DNA of 64,000 nucleotides from Terribacillus halophilus. Lineage in GTDB: Bacteria; Bacillota; Bacilli; Bacillales; Amphibacillaceae. How positions within the stretch are numbered: the stretch's first letter is position 1; every line of letters starts with the position of its first letter. A program made the translations under genes and the position numbers. The stretch lies in the NCBI RefSeq assembly GCF_900162685.1, contig NZ_LT727828.1, positions 708,824 through 772,823 of the forward strand, read 5' to 3'. Positions 1-8,351 of the stretch are shown in pieces. The notes below the pieces were generated by a model. It ran no database searches. It was not told where the DNA came from and was given only the letters and a program-made list of their open reading frames with translations.

Positions 1-1
1 A

Positions 2-631
2 GATGCAAGCGGCTATCCTGGCTGGATACCAGCACATCAGCTCGCTTCACCGCTTCCGAAAACGGAACGGCTGATTGAGGTGCGGGCGAAGCAGACTGAT
101 TTAATCCTGGAAAAGAAGCGTGAAATCGTACCGGTTAGCTTTTTGACCAAATTGCCTTATATAGAAGATACACCATTTGCATATAAAGTTTTGACACCAT
201 ACGGCACCGGGATAATCTCGAAATCAGCGAGCAGCCTTTGGACAACGCGAGCAGCCAGTGGAAAGGAATTGCTCAAATACGGAGAGCAATTTCTAGGTTT
301 GGATTACTTATGGGGCGGTATGAGCAGCTGGGGTTACGATTGCTCAGGGTTCAGCTATAACATGCATCTTGCTGGCGGCTATACCATTCCGCGTGATGCA
401 AGTGCGCAATGTTTACAAGGCAGCTCCATTCAGCTGAATCAAGCAGAGCCTGGCGACTTATTATTTTTTGCTTATGACAAGGGGAAAGGTCGCGTGCACC
501 ATGTTGGCTTTTATTATGGTAATGGACAGATGCTGCATGCACCGAAGACAGGCAGGCGAATTGAAGTTCTGAACATGGCAGGTACGGTGTATGAAACCGA
601 GCTTTGTGCGGTTAGAAGATATTGGAGCTGA
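2..631 (+). CDS. NlpC/P60 peptidoglycan endopeptidase, 5' end outside window
   Basis: The reading frame is open from base 2 to the stop at 631 (209 visible codons), so the start lies upstream; the GTG at 80 is only an internal codon. The first residues (GYPGWIPAHQL) look like the end of a bacterial SH3 domain. The C-terminal 130 residues form an NlpC/P60 cysteine peptidase: the catalytic Cys is in YDCSGF, and the His is in VHHVGFYYGNG, followed by the usual small strand ending in HAPKTG. SH3 plus NlpC/P60 is the layout of YkfC-type gamma-D-glutamyl-diamino-acid hydrolases, which cut muropeptide stems, so a role in wall peptide turnover or recycling is likely. The next gene is spoIID, but a terminator separates them. 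Family call is firm; exact substrate is inferred. Confidence 0.85.
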   Translation, partial: DASGYPGWIPAHQLASPLPKTERLIEVRAKQTDLILEKKREIVPVSFLTKLPYIEDTPFAYKVLTPYGTGIISKSASSLWTTRAASGKELLKYGEQFLGLDYLWGGMSSWGYDCSGFSYNMHLAGGYTIPRDASAQCLQGSSIQLNQAEPGDLLFFAYDKGKGRVHHVGFYYGNGQMLHAPKTGRRIEVLNMAGTVYETELCAVRRYWS

Positions 632-659
632 TAGAGTGCATCGTGCGCTCTATTTTTTT
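631..659 (+). terminator. Rho-independent terminator after NlpC/P60 gene
   Basis: ATAGAGTGC pairs with GCGCTCTAT (one G-U) across a five-base loop and is followed by seven T residues. Confidence 0.8.
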
Positions 660-733
660 AGGCGCAAATGTTCTAGCAATCCCTGTCAGTTACATAGAGT
701 AAAGAGTAGACCAGTCAGATAAGGAGGTCCTCT

Positions 734-1768
734 ATGTCCAAAAAAAGCAGATCAAAACGCCGCCTGAAGTCACACATTCTCATCAGCATGCTCATAGCCT
801 GTTTGTTTGCTGTCATTGTGGCACTCCCTACGTTAATTGTAGTACCATTTATAGACCCTGGCGGCAGTGAGAGGACGGCGACAGCAATGGAACAAGAAAA
901 GCAAGTGAAAGAAACAGCCAATGTGGCAGTTGAGGTGAGCCGGACAGCGAGCAATACCGTTGAAACCGTACCTTTGGAGACATATGTGACGCGCGTTGTG
1001 GCATCTGAAATGCCGGCTGATTTCGAACTAGAAGCACTTAAAGCACAAGCAGTTGCAGCACGAACCTATGTGGTACGCTATATGGAAGATCATCAGGCAG
1101 AAAAACCGGAAGCAATTGAAGTATCTGACACAGTCAGTCATCAAGTATATAAGAATGAAGAAGAGCTCAGGCAGACTTGGGGCAAGGAATACGATAAGAA
1201 AATGGAAAAGCTGTCCAAAGCAGTGGAAGCAACAAGCGGAGAGATACTTACCTATCAAGGAGAACCAATCACCCCGTCTTTTTTCTCGACGAGTAATGGC
1301 TACACCGAAAATGCAGAAGACTATTGGGAAAATGCCCTGCCTTATTTAAAATCAGTCGAAAGCCCATGGGATAAGCAATCTCCTAAATTTGCTGATCAAA
1401 AGATTTTTGAGATAGCAGAAGCAGAAAAACTGCTAGGCGTTAAAATCAATCCAAATGAGCCGCCAGGTAACGTGAAGCTTACAGACAGCCAGCGCGTTGC
1501 GGAAGTGGAAATCGGTGGCAAACAGTTCACTGGCCGAGACATACGGCAAAAGTTAGGACTCAAATCGACAGATTTCACTATATCAATGAAAGATGGTCAT
1601 CTTATTTTTAAGACAAAAGGATACGGCCATGGAGTTGGGATGAGTCAATATGGGGCGAACGGCATGGCGGGCGAGGGTAAGTCTTATCAAGATATTCTGA
1701 CACACTACTATACGGATACGGAGATTAGTAAACTGCCGGCAAATGGTGCGAAATTAGTATCTAAATAA
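734..1768 (+). CDS. spoIID: Stage II sporulation protein D
   Basis: 344 residues, the usual SpoIID length. Residues about 12-37 form one membrane anchor, followed by an extracellular SpoIID/LytB domain (VSRTASNTVETVPLETYVTRVVASEM region, then AVAARTYVVRY, then the hallmark GYGHGVGMSQYGANGMA near the C-terminus). In Bacillus, SpoIID is a lytic transglycosylase made in the mother cell; with SpoIIM and SpoIIP it thins septal peptidoglycan and drives engulfment. The ATG at 734 is preceded by AAGGAGG at proper spacing. It is followed 76 bp later by spoIIQ, another engulfment gene, as in B. subtilis. I saw no sigma-E promoter that I would defend. Confidence 0.95.
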   Translation: MSKKSRSKRRLKSHILISMLIACLFAVIVALPTLIVVPFIDPGGSERTATAMEQEKQVKETANVAVEVSRTASNTVETVPLETYVTRVVASEMPADFELEALKAQAVAARTYVVRYMEDHQAEKPEAIEVSDTVSHQVYKNEEELRQTWGKEYDKKMEKLSKAVEATSGEILTYQGEPITPSFFSTSNGYTENAEDYWENALPYLKSVESPWDKQSPKFADQKIFEIAEAEKLLGVKINPNEPPGNVKLTDSQRVAEVEIGGKQFTGRDIRQKLGLKSTDFTISMKDGHLIFKTKGYGHGVGMSQYGANGMAGEGKSYQDILTHYYTDTEISKLPANGAKLVSK

Positions 1769-1844
1769 GTATTGGAATTTTTTTCTGTATACAAGGTATA
1801 GGAATCTAGCTTTGTGACCACAATGGTTGCAGAGGTGATGATCT

Positions 1845-2765
1845 ATGAAGGAAAAAAATAACGTTTCAAAATCCAAATGGAAACGTCTTTTCCGTAAAAA
1901 ATGGTTTTTCCCAGCATTGTATCTTGGTATTTCCGCTTTGCTTCTAACCGCGGTATTGTGGTATCAAAGCGGCACGAATGACGCCGATCAAGCAGAAGAA
2001 GACAAAGGTATCTTCGACTCTCTATCTTTTGATGGTGATGAGGAAGCAACTCCTGTAGCAGAACAGGATGAAGTTGTGAAGTCGCCTGTAGCAGAAGATG
2101 CAGAAGCAACAGTCGTAACGAAGTTCTATGACAACAAAGCAGACAGCGAATCCCAAGAGAATGCACTCGTACTCTACGACAACAAATACTATCAAAGCAC
2201 CGGAGTGGATTACGCTGCAGCAGATGGCGGTTCTTTTGAAGTCCTCGCAGCATTAAGCGGGACTGTCACAGAAGTGAAAGAAGACGCTCTGCACGGTAAT
2301 GTTGTTCAGCTAGAGCATAAGAATGGTGTTACAACGTATTATGCTAGCTTGGAAGATGTAAAAGTTGAAGTAGGCCAAGAAGTGAAGCAAGGCGATGTAT
2401 TGGCAGCAGCTGGACAAAGCTTGTTTGCTAAAGATAAAGCAACGCACGTACACTTTGAAGTTCGTAACGGTGATACAGCCGTGAACCCAGAAACATTCCT
2501 AAATCAGCCTGTAAGCAAGCTTCAAGAAGCAAAAGCTGAATCAGAAGCAGTACAAGAAGATGCAGCGGATACAGCTGGTCAGACGGAACAACAGCAAGCA
2601 GATGCAGAAGCTCCGGCAGATGAAAACACAGATGCAGAGGCAACACCTTCTGAAGAAGAAGAAGAGCCAAAGCCTGATGCTGGTGAAGAAGAAGCTCCTA
2701 AACAAGATGACGAGAAACAGCCAGAAGAAGATGCAACTTCTTCTCGCTCTTCCGCTCAGACTTGA
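1845..2765 (+). CDS. spoIIQ: Stage II sporulation protein Q (LytM/M23-like)
   Basis: 306 residues: short basic N-terminus, one membrane segment at about 20-40, an extracellular LytM/M23-like domain at about 105-220, and a long acidic Gln/Glu-rich tail (about 235-306). The second metal motif is intact (HVHFEV), but the first one reads STGVD where active M23 enzymes have HxGxD, so the metal-binding His is replaced by Ser. The same loss is known in Bacillus SpoIIQ, which is structural: in the forespore membrane it binds SpoIIIAH across the gap and forms the engulfment ratchet and feeding channel. The ATG at 1845 follows an AGAGGTGATG ribosome site. A strong terminator follows. The acidic tail is longer than I would expect from B. 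subtilis SpoIIQ (283 residues). Confidence 0.93.
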   Translation: MKEKNNVSKSKWKRLFRKKWFFPALYLGISALLLTAVLWYQSGTNDADQAEEDKGIFDSLSFDGDEEATPVAEQDEVVKSPVAEDAEATVVTKFYDNKADSESQENALVLYDNKYYQSTGVDYAAADGGSFEVLAALSGTVTEVKEDALHGNVVQLEHKNGVTTYYASLEDVKVEVGQEVKQGDVLAAAGQSLFAKDKATHVHFEVRNGDTAVNPETFLNQPVSKLQEAKAESEAVQEDAADTAGQTEQQQADAEAPADENTDAEATPSEEEEEPKPDAGEEEAPKQDDEKQPEEDATSSRSSAQT

Positions 2766-2796
2766 TTTGAAGCAAGCATAGACTGTATAGAAAATG

Positions 2797-2847
2797 CCGA
2801 ACTACTAGCTGAATCCTCAAAAGGATTTACAGTAGTTCGGTTTTTTG
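2797..2847 (+). terminator. Rho-independent terminator after spoIIQ
   Basis: CCGAACTACT pairs with AGTAGTTCGG around an inner stem-loop, followed by six T residues. Confidence 0.9.
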
Positions 2848-3215
2848 TTGTTTAGAAAGTGAAGATGTTTCTCTTAGTAAACGATAGATTGTTTTGTTAC
2901 TGTCTAAGAGTCTCCGTGTATTTGCGATTCTATTTAAATTTTACAGTTCTCTAACAGCAAGTTACAACACTAGCGAAGTATTTTTTGTAGTGGTTACGAG
3001 GAAGTGAAACATTTATTCTGTACGGCATTTTTAGGCAAAAAGCCGCCCTACAAAATGAATAGGAAAAGCAGTAATTTGTCGAACGAATCAAACTTGAAAG
3101 AGGTTGTAATTATCTGAAAAGATGGAATAATGTAAAGGTGCCATGCATAAATAGAAAGTCGAAGTCAAGTGACTTTATGGGGGTAATATTGGGAATGTGA
3201 GAGGAGAAAAGTAAG
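2848..3215. other. Intergenic region before the AimR-like gene
   Basis: 368 bases without a supportable gene. I searched for a short secreted peptide gene of the AimP type: the two best short frames (ATG at about 2870, 29 codons; ATG at about 3055, 21 codons) lack ribosome sites and signal peptides. A spaced inverted repeat AAAGTC-N10-GACTTT lies at 3155-3176, about 40 bp before the gene start, and could be an operator. Confidence 0.5.
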
Positions 3216-4283
3216 TTGAATCAATCTAGTGTACGTAAAGAAGCGATTGACTTGGGCAAGTTATCTGCGGCATCTGGCCGGATGACAGACCTGTGGTCGT
3301 TTATCCAGCTAGTAGAACCGAGCCATGAGGTGAAGCAGACTGCTGACTTAGCCGCCAGATTTTGTTTACAATCCGCTTCCGCTGACGTTCAGCTGGCGGG
3401 AATAGACTTCCTAGGGATGAATTTCTATGAGAAAGAACTGCAGCTGCTGATTGACAAAAATAAGCATTCCTTACATGCGCGTAATAAATCGTATGCGCAA
3501 TTATACGAATTGATTATTCAGTACCAAATATACAAACTGCCAGGGGATGAGTATGAAAGACAAACGAGCCGAGTTAATGCTGACTTTCCAGAAGCGAAGG
3601 CACTTATTCTAATAGGCAAGATTTATCAGCACTTCTATTACTCTGACTACCATATTTTCGGTTATTATCTCGATGATCTTCAGGAGACCATCCTGCATAT
3701 TAAAGATTACATGCTGCAGCAAATGATGAAGGTTCGGCTGGAAAAGCTGCTATTTCAATATCATTGGAAGCGAAACGAACTGATTATTGCTCGAAAGCAC
3801 AGCAACAATATTCTGGAACATACATATTTGCCAGGCCAGCGAGCGATGCAGCATTATAAGATGGGACTCACCTTCCTCTTTGATGATAAGATTGCGAGCT
3901 TTTCACATCTGTCTGAAGGAAGTAAGCTAGCCAAACAGTACCAGATCACTTTTCTAGCCCCGCTGCTTGAGAGACAAGTGCTGCCGATTGTAGCTGCTCA
4001 CTTTGATTTGCCGCATAGGTTCGTGACAGACGACCCGTATGCACTCGCTTATATCGAGTTCCAGCTCGGGCAGACCGACAGCGCAAGAAAGCGCTATCCT
4101 GTCTGGAAGCCTGAAAAGCAGACTGCGTTTTATAAATACTTCTATGGCCTCATTTATCAAAAGAAAGATTTTCTTGTTGACTCCTATCATCAATTCATCC
4201 GACGACATAAAGACTTCTATTTTTCTCGCTTGCCGATGTATGCCATTCAAGATATGGATAACCGCAGACCTTCTCCACGCTGA
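3216..4283 (+). CDS. AimR-family peptide receptor-like TPR protein without HTH
   Basis: 355 residues, all-helical and TPR-like, not secreted. It lines up by eye with phage AimR (lysis-lysogeny pheromone receptor, about 380 residues): RFCLQSASADVQLAGIDFLG corresponds to the AimR helix with DYCLN...AARSALEYADAN; KMGLTFLFDD to the TIGNSLLFSN region; and the C-terminal YGLIYQKKDFLVDSYHQF plus FSRLPMYAIQDM to the AimR end YLKGRLEQNKACFYSSIEYF plus IRLPLLELQKM. It begins about 20-30 residues later than AimR, so most of the N-terminal helix-turn-helix is missing; an in-frame TGA at 3198 rules out an upstream extension. The TTG start at 3216 has GAGGAG at good spacing. No aimP-like gene is adjacent. 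Family assignment is from memory of AimR; function (peptide sensing, perhaps as a protein-binding adaptor) is inference. Confidence 0.72.
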   Translation: MNQSSVRKEAIDLGKLSAASGRMTDLWSFIQLVEPSHEVKQTADLAARFCLQSASADVQLAGIDFLGMNFYEKELQLLIDKNKHSLHARNKSYAQLYELIIQYQIYKLPGDEYERQTSRVNADFPEAKALILIGKIYQHFYYSDYHIFGYYLDDLQETILHIKDYMLQQMMKVRLEKLLFQYHWKRNELIIARKHSNNILEHTYLPGQRAMQHYKMGLTFLFDDKIASFSHLSEGSKLAKQYQITFLAPLLERQVLPIVAAHFDLPHRFVTDDPYALAYIEFQLGQTDSARKRYPVWKPEKQTAFYKYFYGLIYQKKDFLVDSYHQFIRRHKDFYFSRLPMYAIQDMDNRRPSPR

Positions 4284-4296
4284 GAAGGTCTTTTTT
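4267..4296 (+). terminator. Terminator overlapping the end of the AimR-like gene
   Basis: GACCTTCTC pairs with GAGAAGGTC, followed by six T residues. The 5' arm lies inside the last codons of the gene. Confidence 0.88.
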
Positions 4297-4494
4297 GTGG
4301 CATAAAAGAAAGAAGCAGCTAATAAGATGTTACAAACCAATGCAAATGATTGAAGGGAACGAGTGTGAAGCGCTCAACGCCGCGGACACGCCATCATCTT
4401 AGACTCCTCATAAAATTGTACATATATGATTCACGTCTGCTTCTCATCTTGTCTCACGAACATCAAGAACCGTCAACTTAAGGAGGCATGAGCT

Positions 4495-4764
4495 GTGCAT
4501 GATTATATTAAAGAGCGCACGGTGCGCATAGGCAAGCACATTGTGGAGACGAAGAAAACGGTACGTGTAATTGCAAAAGAATTTGGTGTATCTAAGAGTA
4601 CGGTGCACAAGGATTTGACAGAAAGGCTGCCTGAAATCAATCCGGATCTTGCAAACGAAGTAAAGGAAATCCTAGATTATCATAAAGCGATTCGCCATTT
4701 ACGCGGCGGAGAAGCTACCAAGTTGAAATATAGTGTCGAAACGAATACCGAATCTCCTGCTTGA
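4495..4764 (+). CDS. spoIIID: Sporulation transcription factor SpoIIID
   Basis: 89 residues, nearly identical to Bacillus SpoIIID over the first 80: helix-turn-helix in VIAKEFGVSKSTVHKDLTER (residues about 24-43) and the basic C-terminal stretch HLRGGEATKLKY. SpoIIID is a mother-cell DNA-binding protein that activates and represses many sigma-E genes and prepares the switch to sigma-K. The GTG start at 4495 (VHDYI, read as MHDYI) matches the known Bacillus start and has TAAGGAGG upstream. mbl follows, as in B. subtilis. Confidence 0.97.
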   Translation: MHDYIKERTVRIGKHIVETKKTVRVIAKEFGVSKSTVHKDLTERLPEINPDLANEVKEILDYHKAIRHLRGGEATKLKYSVETNTESPA

Positions 4765-4946
4765 AACACAACTTTTATCCTGTAAACGAACAACGATTCT
4801 CTTCCTGGCATTGCTACTTTTATCCTTATTTTCTTTCATAATTTGCTACTATTCTCCATGTTTTATGCTAGAATATATACTAAGTAGCATTATGTTCTCG
4901 AACGGATGCGACAAAATTTCTATCTTACAGGGAGGATCTGAGGATA

Positions 4947-5945
4947 TTGGCAAGAGATATAGGAATTGACCTCGGTACGGCAAACGTACTCATACATGTA
5001 AAAGGAAAAGGAATCGTTCTCAATGAACCATCCGTTGTCGCGATGGACAGGAATACAGGGAATGTATTAGAAGTTGGGGAAGAAGCACGACGCATGGTAG
5101 GCAGAACACCTGGCAATATTGAGGCGATTCGTCCGTTGAAAGACGGCGTAATCGCTGATTTTGATGTAACAGAAGCAATGCTTCGCTATTTCATCAACAA
5201 GATCAATGTAAAAGGTTTTCTTTCCAAACCGCGCATGCTGATCTGCTGCCCGACAAACATCACGAAAGTCGAGCAAAAAGCAATCAAGGAAGCAGCGGAG
5301 AAATCAGGCGGTAAGAAAGTTTACTTGGAAGAAGAGCCGAAAATAGCTGCAATCGGCGCTGGAATGGATATCTTTCAGCCGAGCGGTAATATGGTCGTTG
5401 ACATTGGCGGCGGTACAACAGACGTAGCTGTCCTATCAATGGGCGATATTGTCACAGCGCAATCAATCCGAATGGCCGGAGATAAGTTTGATGCAGAAAT
5501 CCTGCAGTATATCAAACGTAAATACAAACTGCTGATTGGGGAACGTACAGCAGAAAATATTAAGATTGAGATTGCAACTGTATTCCAAGGCTCACGCCAA
5601 GAATCAATTGAGATTAGAGGACGTGACATGGTAAGCGGTCTTCCGCGTACTATTACAGTATATTCAGAAGAGATCGAAGAAGCACTTCGTGAATCAGTAG
5701 CATTGATTGTACAAGCGGCACGAATAGTGTTGGAACAGACGCCTCCTGAGCTGTCGGCTGATATTATTGACCGCGGTATTATCTTGACTGGCGGCGGAGC
5801 TATGCTGCACGGTATTGATCAGCTGCTTGCGGAGCAGTTGAAGGTTCCTGTCTTCATTGCTGAAGAACCGATGGACTGCGTAGCAAAAGGCACTGGTATC
5901 ATGCTGGAGAATATTGATAAGTTGGAAAAACGCAAAGTAGTTTAA
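4947..5945 (+). CDS. mbl: MreB-like actin homologue Mbl
   Basis: 332 residues, full length (B. subtilis Mbl has 333). It shows actin-fold nucleotide motifs: phosphate 1 IGIDLGTANV, phosphate 2 MVVDIGGGTTDVAVLS, and adenosine motif IILTGGGAMLHGID. Mbl forms membrane-bound filaments that guide elongation-type peptidoglycan synthesis and cell-width control. Position between spoIIID and flhO marks it as mbl rather than mreB or mreBH. The TTG start at 4947 gives MARDIGIDLG and has a GGGAGG site upstream. A terminator follows the stop. Confidence 0.95.
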   Translation: MARDIGIDLGTANVLIHVKGKGIVLNEPSVVAMDRNTGNVLEVGEEARRMVGRTPGNIEAIRPLKDGVIADFDVTEAMLRYFINKINVKGFLSKPRMLICCPTNITKVEQKAIKEAAEKSGGKKVYLEEEPKIAAIGAGMDIFQPSGNMVVDIGGGTTDVAVLSMGDIVTAQSIRMAGDKFDAEILQYIKRKYKLLIGERTAENIKIEIATVFQGSRQESIEIRGRDMVSGLPRTITVYSEEIEEALRESVALIVQAARIVLEQTPPELSADIIDRGIILTGGGAMLHGIDQLLAEQLKVPVFIAEEPMDCVAKGTGIMLENIDKLEKRKVV

Positions 5946-5948
5946 AAA

Positions 5949-5987
5949 ATGACCTCTTCTGTTTGCAGAAGGGGTTTCATTTTTTTA
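5949..5987 (+). terminator. Terminator after mbl
   Basis: ATGA-CCTCTTCT pairs with AGAAGGGG-TTTCAT (with wobble) and is followed by a T-rich run. Confidence 0.65.
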
Positions 5988-6057
5988 GCATTCTGCCGAT
6001 ATATAGGGGAGAGAAACAGATAACATTGTAATTGATAAACCTAGGAGGATTTACACT

Positions 6058-6876
6058 TTGCTAAAAGGATTATATACAGCAGCATCCGGTATGCTTGCCC
6101 AGCAGCGCCGACAAGAAGTTCTGTCCAACAACTTAGCCAATGTGAATACGAATGGATACAAAGCAGACCAAGGACAGCTGCGTGCTTTTCCTGAGATGCT
6201 TTTGAAATCCATGGAAAGTAAGCCGACCGCTATGGACGGATCACGTTATACAACCACGTCTAAAGAAATTGGCAGCATCAATTCAGGTGTATACGTACAA
6301 GAAACTATTCCGAATTTCATTCAGGGAGATTTGCGAGAGACTGGTATTAGTACAGATGCCGCGCTTGTAGACGGTAATGTCCCAGATGAAAATGGCTCTC
6401 TCTTCTTCGCAGTACAAACAGCTGAAGGACAAGCTTATACACGAAATGGTAATTTCACGATTGATGCAGAAGGTTTTCTGACGAATGACCAAGGCAGCTA
6501 TATTCTGGATACAGAAGGTAATGCAATCCAGACAAACAATCAAACGTATACGCTGACAGCAGATGGTACAATGCAGTTTGTTGACGGCCGTAACATACAG
6601 CTTGGTATATCGTACGTGCAAGATGCGAATCTGCTGGATAAGCAAGGAGAAAATGTATATAGTGCGAGCGAGGAAGCGCAAGTGGCAGATGCTCGAGCGA
6701 CGGACGGGGTTACTTACAATATTGTCCAAGGTGCAGTAGAAGGATCGAACGTAAACTTGCAGCAGACGATGGCCGACATGATGCAGGCTTACCGGACATT
6801 TGAAATGAACCAAAAAGTAATGACAGCATACGATGAGAGTTTAGGAAAAGCAGTAAATGAAGTTGGGAAGCTGTAA
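6058..6876 (+). CDS. flhO: Flagellar basal-body rod protein FlhO (FlgF/FlgG-like)
   Basis: 272 residues. The N-terminus has the rod/hook signature (LYTAASGMLAQQRRQEVLSNNLANVNTNGYK) and the C-terminus the matching coiled coil (EGSNVNLQQTMADMMQAYRTFEMNQK), with a flagellar beta domain between. FlhO is one of two distal-rod proteins in Bacillus, exported by the flagellar type III system and sitting between proximal rod and hook. TTG start at 6058 with TAGGAGG upstream. It is followed 15 bp later by flhP, so the two are co-transcribed. Annotation pipelines may call it FlgF or a flagellar hook-basal body protein. Confidence 0.92.
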   Translation: MLKGLYTAASGMLAQQRRQEVLSNNLANVNTNGYKADQGQLRAFPEMLLKSMESKPTAMDGSRYTTTSKEIGSINSGVYVQETIPNFIQGDLRETGISTDAALVDGNVPDENGSLFFAVQTAEGQAYTRNGNFTIDAEGFLTNDQGSYILDTEGNAIQTNNQTYTLTADGTMQFVDGRNIQLGISYVQDANLLDKQGENVYSASEEAQVADARATDGVTYNIVQGAVEGSNVNLQQTMADMMQAYRTFEMNQKVMTAYDESLGKAVNEVGKL

Positions 6877-6891
6877 AGGAGGGAGAGTAAC

Positions 6892-7689
6892 ATGAGCAGA
6901 ATGATGACACAAGCAGCGGTCACGATGGGGCAGCTGCAGAATCGATTGGACCTTATTTCCAATAATATGGCGAATACGAATACAACTGGCTACAAGACAC
7001 AAAACGCGAATTTCTCTTCCTTGCTTTTTCAGCAGATGAACAATCCGCCCGCTGATGAAGCGAATGAGCAAAATCGGGCCACAAGTGACGGAATTCATAT
7101 AGGAACTGGATCTTATCTAAGCAGTACCAACCCACTCATGACAATGGGTACAATCAAGACAACAGACCGTAACTTGGATGCGGCACTTGTGAATGACAAC
7201 CAATTTTTCACGATTACAGCAGAAGATGGGAAGGAACAATATACACGAGCTGGAAATTTCTATCTGCAGCCGCAAAATGATGGAACAGTTGCCTTAACGA
7301 CTGCTGATGGAGATTTTGTGAACAGTGCCGAAGGTCCTATTGCATTGCAAGCTGATTTTGATAGTATTACAATCAATGACCGCGGAGAGATTGTGGTAGG
7401 TCGTAATGGGGTAAATGCTGTTGAAGCAAATTTAGCAATAACAGCCATTGATAATCCCCGCGTTTTGACACGCACAGGAGACAATAACTTTACATTGGCT
7501 GATCCAGCACTTGCCCAAGCAATAGCACAAGATGAAGTGGAATTGCAGGCAGGAAGCTTGGAAGGATCAAACGTTGATCTCAGTCAACAGATGACAGCGA
7601 TGATAAATACGCAGCGAGCTTATCAGTTTAACGCTCGTTCCATCTCCATGAGTGATCAGATGAGCGGCCTTATCAACCAGATTAGATAA
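6892..7689 (+). CDS. flhP: Flagellar basal-body rod protein FlhP (FlgG-like)
   Basis: 265 residues with the same architecture as the preceding gene: N-terminal LDLISNNMANTNTTGYKTQN and C-terminal EGSNVDLSQQMTAMINTQRAYQF helices of the rod/hook/filament-cap family. Paralogue and partner of FlhO in the distal rod. ATG at 6892 preceded by AAGGAGGG. The two paralogues are not similar enough in DNA to suggest a recent duplication. In B. subtilis both are needed for hook completion. A small EpuA-like gene follows 20 bp downstream and probably shares the transcript. Confidence 0.93.
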   Translation: MSRMMTQAAVTMGQLQNRLDLISNNMANTNTTGYKTQNANFSSLLFQQMNNPPADEANEQNRATSDGIHIGTGSYLSSTNPLMTMGTIKTTDRNLDAALVNDNQFFTITAEDGKEQYTRAGNFYLQPQNDGTVALTTADGDFVNSAEGPIALQADFDSITINDRGEIVVGRNGVNAVEANLAITAIDNPRVLTRTGDNNFTLADPALAQAIAQDEVELQAGSLEGSNVDLSQQMTAMINTQRAYQFNARSISMSDQMSGLINQIR

Positions 7690-7709
7690 TAGTAAGGAGC
7701 CAGTACGTT

Positions 7710-7973
7710 ATGCCGGATAATGCATCCAAACTTCAAACAAAAGAAGAGTACGACAAAAAGAAGCAGGCTGAAGGGGAGAAAGCACCAAAAAAACGGCGCA
7801 GAAGAGTCTTTCCAATTTGGCTTCGGTTACTTGTCGTGCCGGTCGTTCTGGTCATTTTCCTTCTGCTTGGTATGCTCTTCGGATATGGCGTACTAGGCGA
7901 CGGCAATGCCTTTGATGTTCTGAAAAGAGATACATGGACACATATTTATAACTTAGTTAATGAGAAATCATAA
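7710..7973 (+). CDS. EpuA-like small membrane protein
   Basis: 87 residues. A charged, Lys-rich cytoplasmic N-terminus (about 1-36, with KKRRRR) is followed by one strong membrane helix (about 37-62) and a short outside tail. This matches the EpuA family, often mis-annotated as DNA-directed RNA polymerase subunit beta, that sits behind flhP in Bacillus relatives. Function is unknown; nothing visible supports an RNA polymerase role. ATG at 7710 with AAGGAG upstream; the gene closes the flhO-flhP transcript, which ends at the terminator at 8011-8067. Confidence 0.75.
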   Translation: MPDNASKLQTKEEYDKKKQAEGEKAPKKRRRRVFPIWLRLLVVPVVLVIFLLLGMLFGYGVLGDGNAFDVLKRDTWTHIYNLVNEKS

Positions 7974-8010
7974 ATCAATAAATTGAATGATTCGTTTGTC
8001 CTCAAAAAAA

Positions 8011-8067
8011 TCCGAACTCTACTGTAAATTCTTAATTAAGAAGAATTTAGTTGAGTTCGGATTTTTT
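8011..8067. terminator. Large bidirectional terminator hairpin after the flh genes
   Basis: AAAAAAATCCGAACTC before and GAGTTCGGATTTTTT after an inner TAAATTCTT/AAGAATTTA stem. A-run and T-run on opposite sides allow termination from either direction. Confidence 0.85.
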
Positions 8068-8159
8068 AGTTAGACGAAGTTAAGCTATTTTCTTTAAGTT
8101 CTTAATGAATTAGTCTTCTCAGGCTTGTGCAATATCTCGCATCCTAGAGATGTCTATTT

Positions 8160-8318
8160 CTATCGCTTACCCCTGCTCTTCTTAATCGCATAAATAACAA
8201 ACATAATAACCGCAATGACAAGAAGAATATGAATTATTCCTCCAAGAATATTAAAAATGACACCAAGAAGCCAGAAAGCAACGACGATGATGCCAATCCA
8301 TAATAATAAATTAAGCAT
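8160..8318 (-). CDS. lmo0937-family tiny membrane protein
   Basis: 52 residues on the minus strand. It starts at the ATG complementary to 8316-8318 with a perfect AAGGAGG eight bases upstream, and ends at 8160. The product begins MLNLLLWIGIIVVAF, has WLLGVIFNILGGIIHILLV, and ends in the basic tail KKSRGKR. The pattern W-LLG-IFxxxGGxIHxLLVIA is that of the lmo0937/DUF5670 family, usually annexed to general stress regulons. A sigma-B-like promoter stands directly upstream (8352-8378). Function is unknown; two short hydrophobic helices suggest a membrane stress peptide. It lies in an otherwise gene-free gap before fabZ. Confidence 0.82.
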   Translation of the reverse strand: MLNLLLWIGIIVVAFWLLGVIFNILGGIIHILLVIAVIMFVIYAIKKSRGKR

Positions 8319-8351
8319 TTGGCTACCTCCTTACAACTGTTTTACAAAAAC

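Noticed and set aside
80-82. GTG at 80 as start of the first gene
   Set aside because: The frame is open to base 2 and encodes the end of an SH3 domain, so the gene begins before the window.
2870-2960. 29-codon frame as an aimP-like peptide gene
   Set aside because: No signal peptide followed by a C-terminal hexapeptide of AimP type and only a poor ribosome site.
6283-6813. 176-codon minus-strand frame opposite flhO
   Set aside because: Shadow of flhO; no ribosome site, no recognisable protein.
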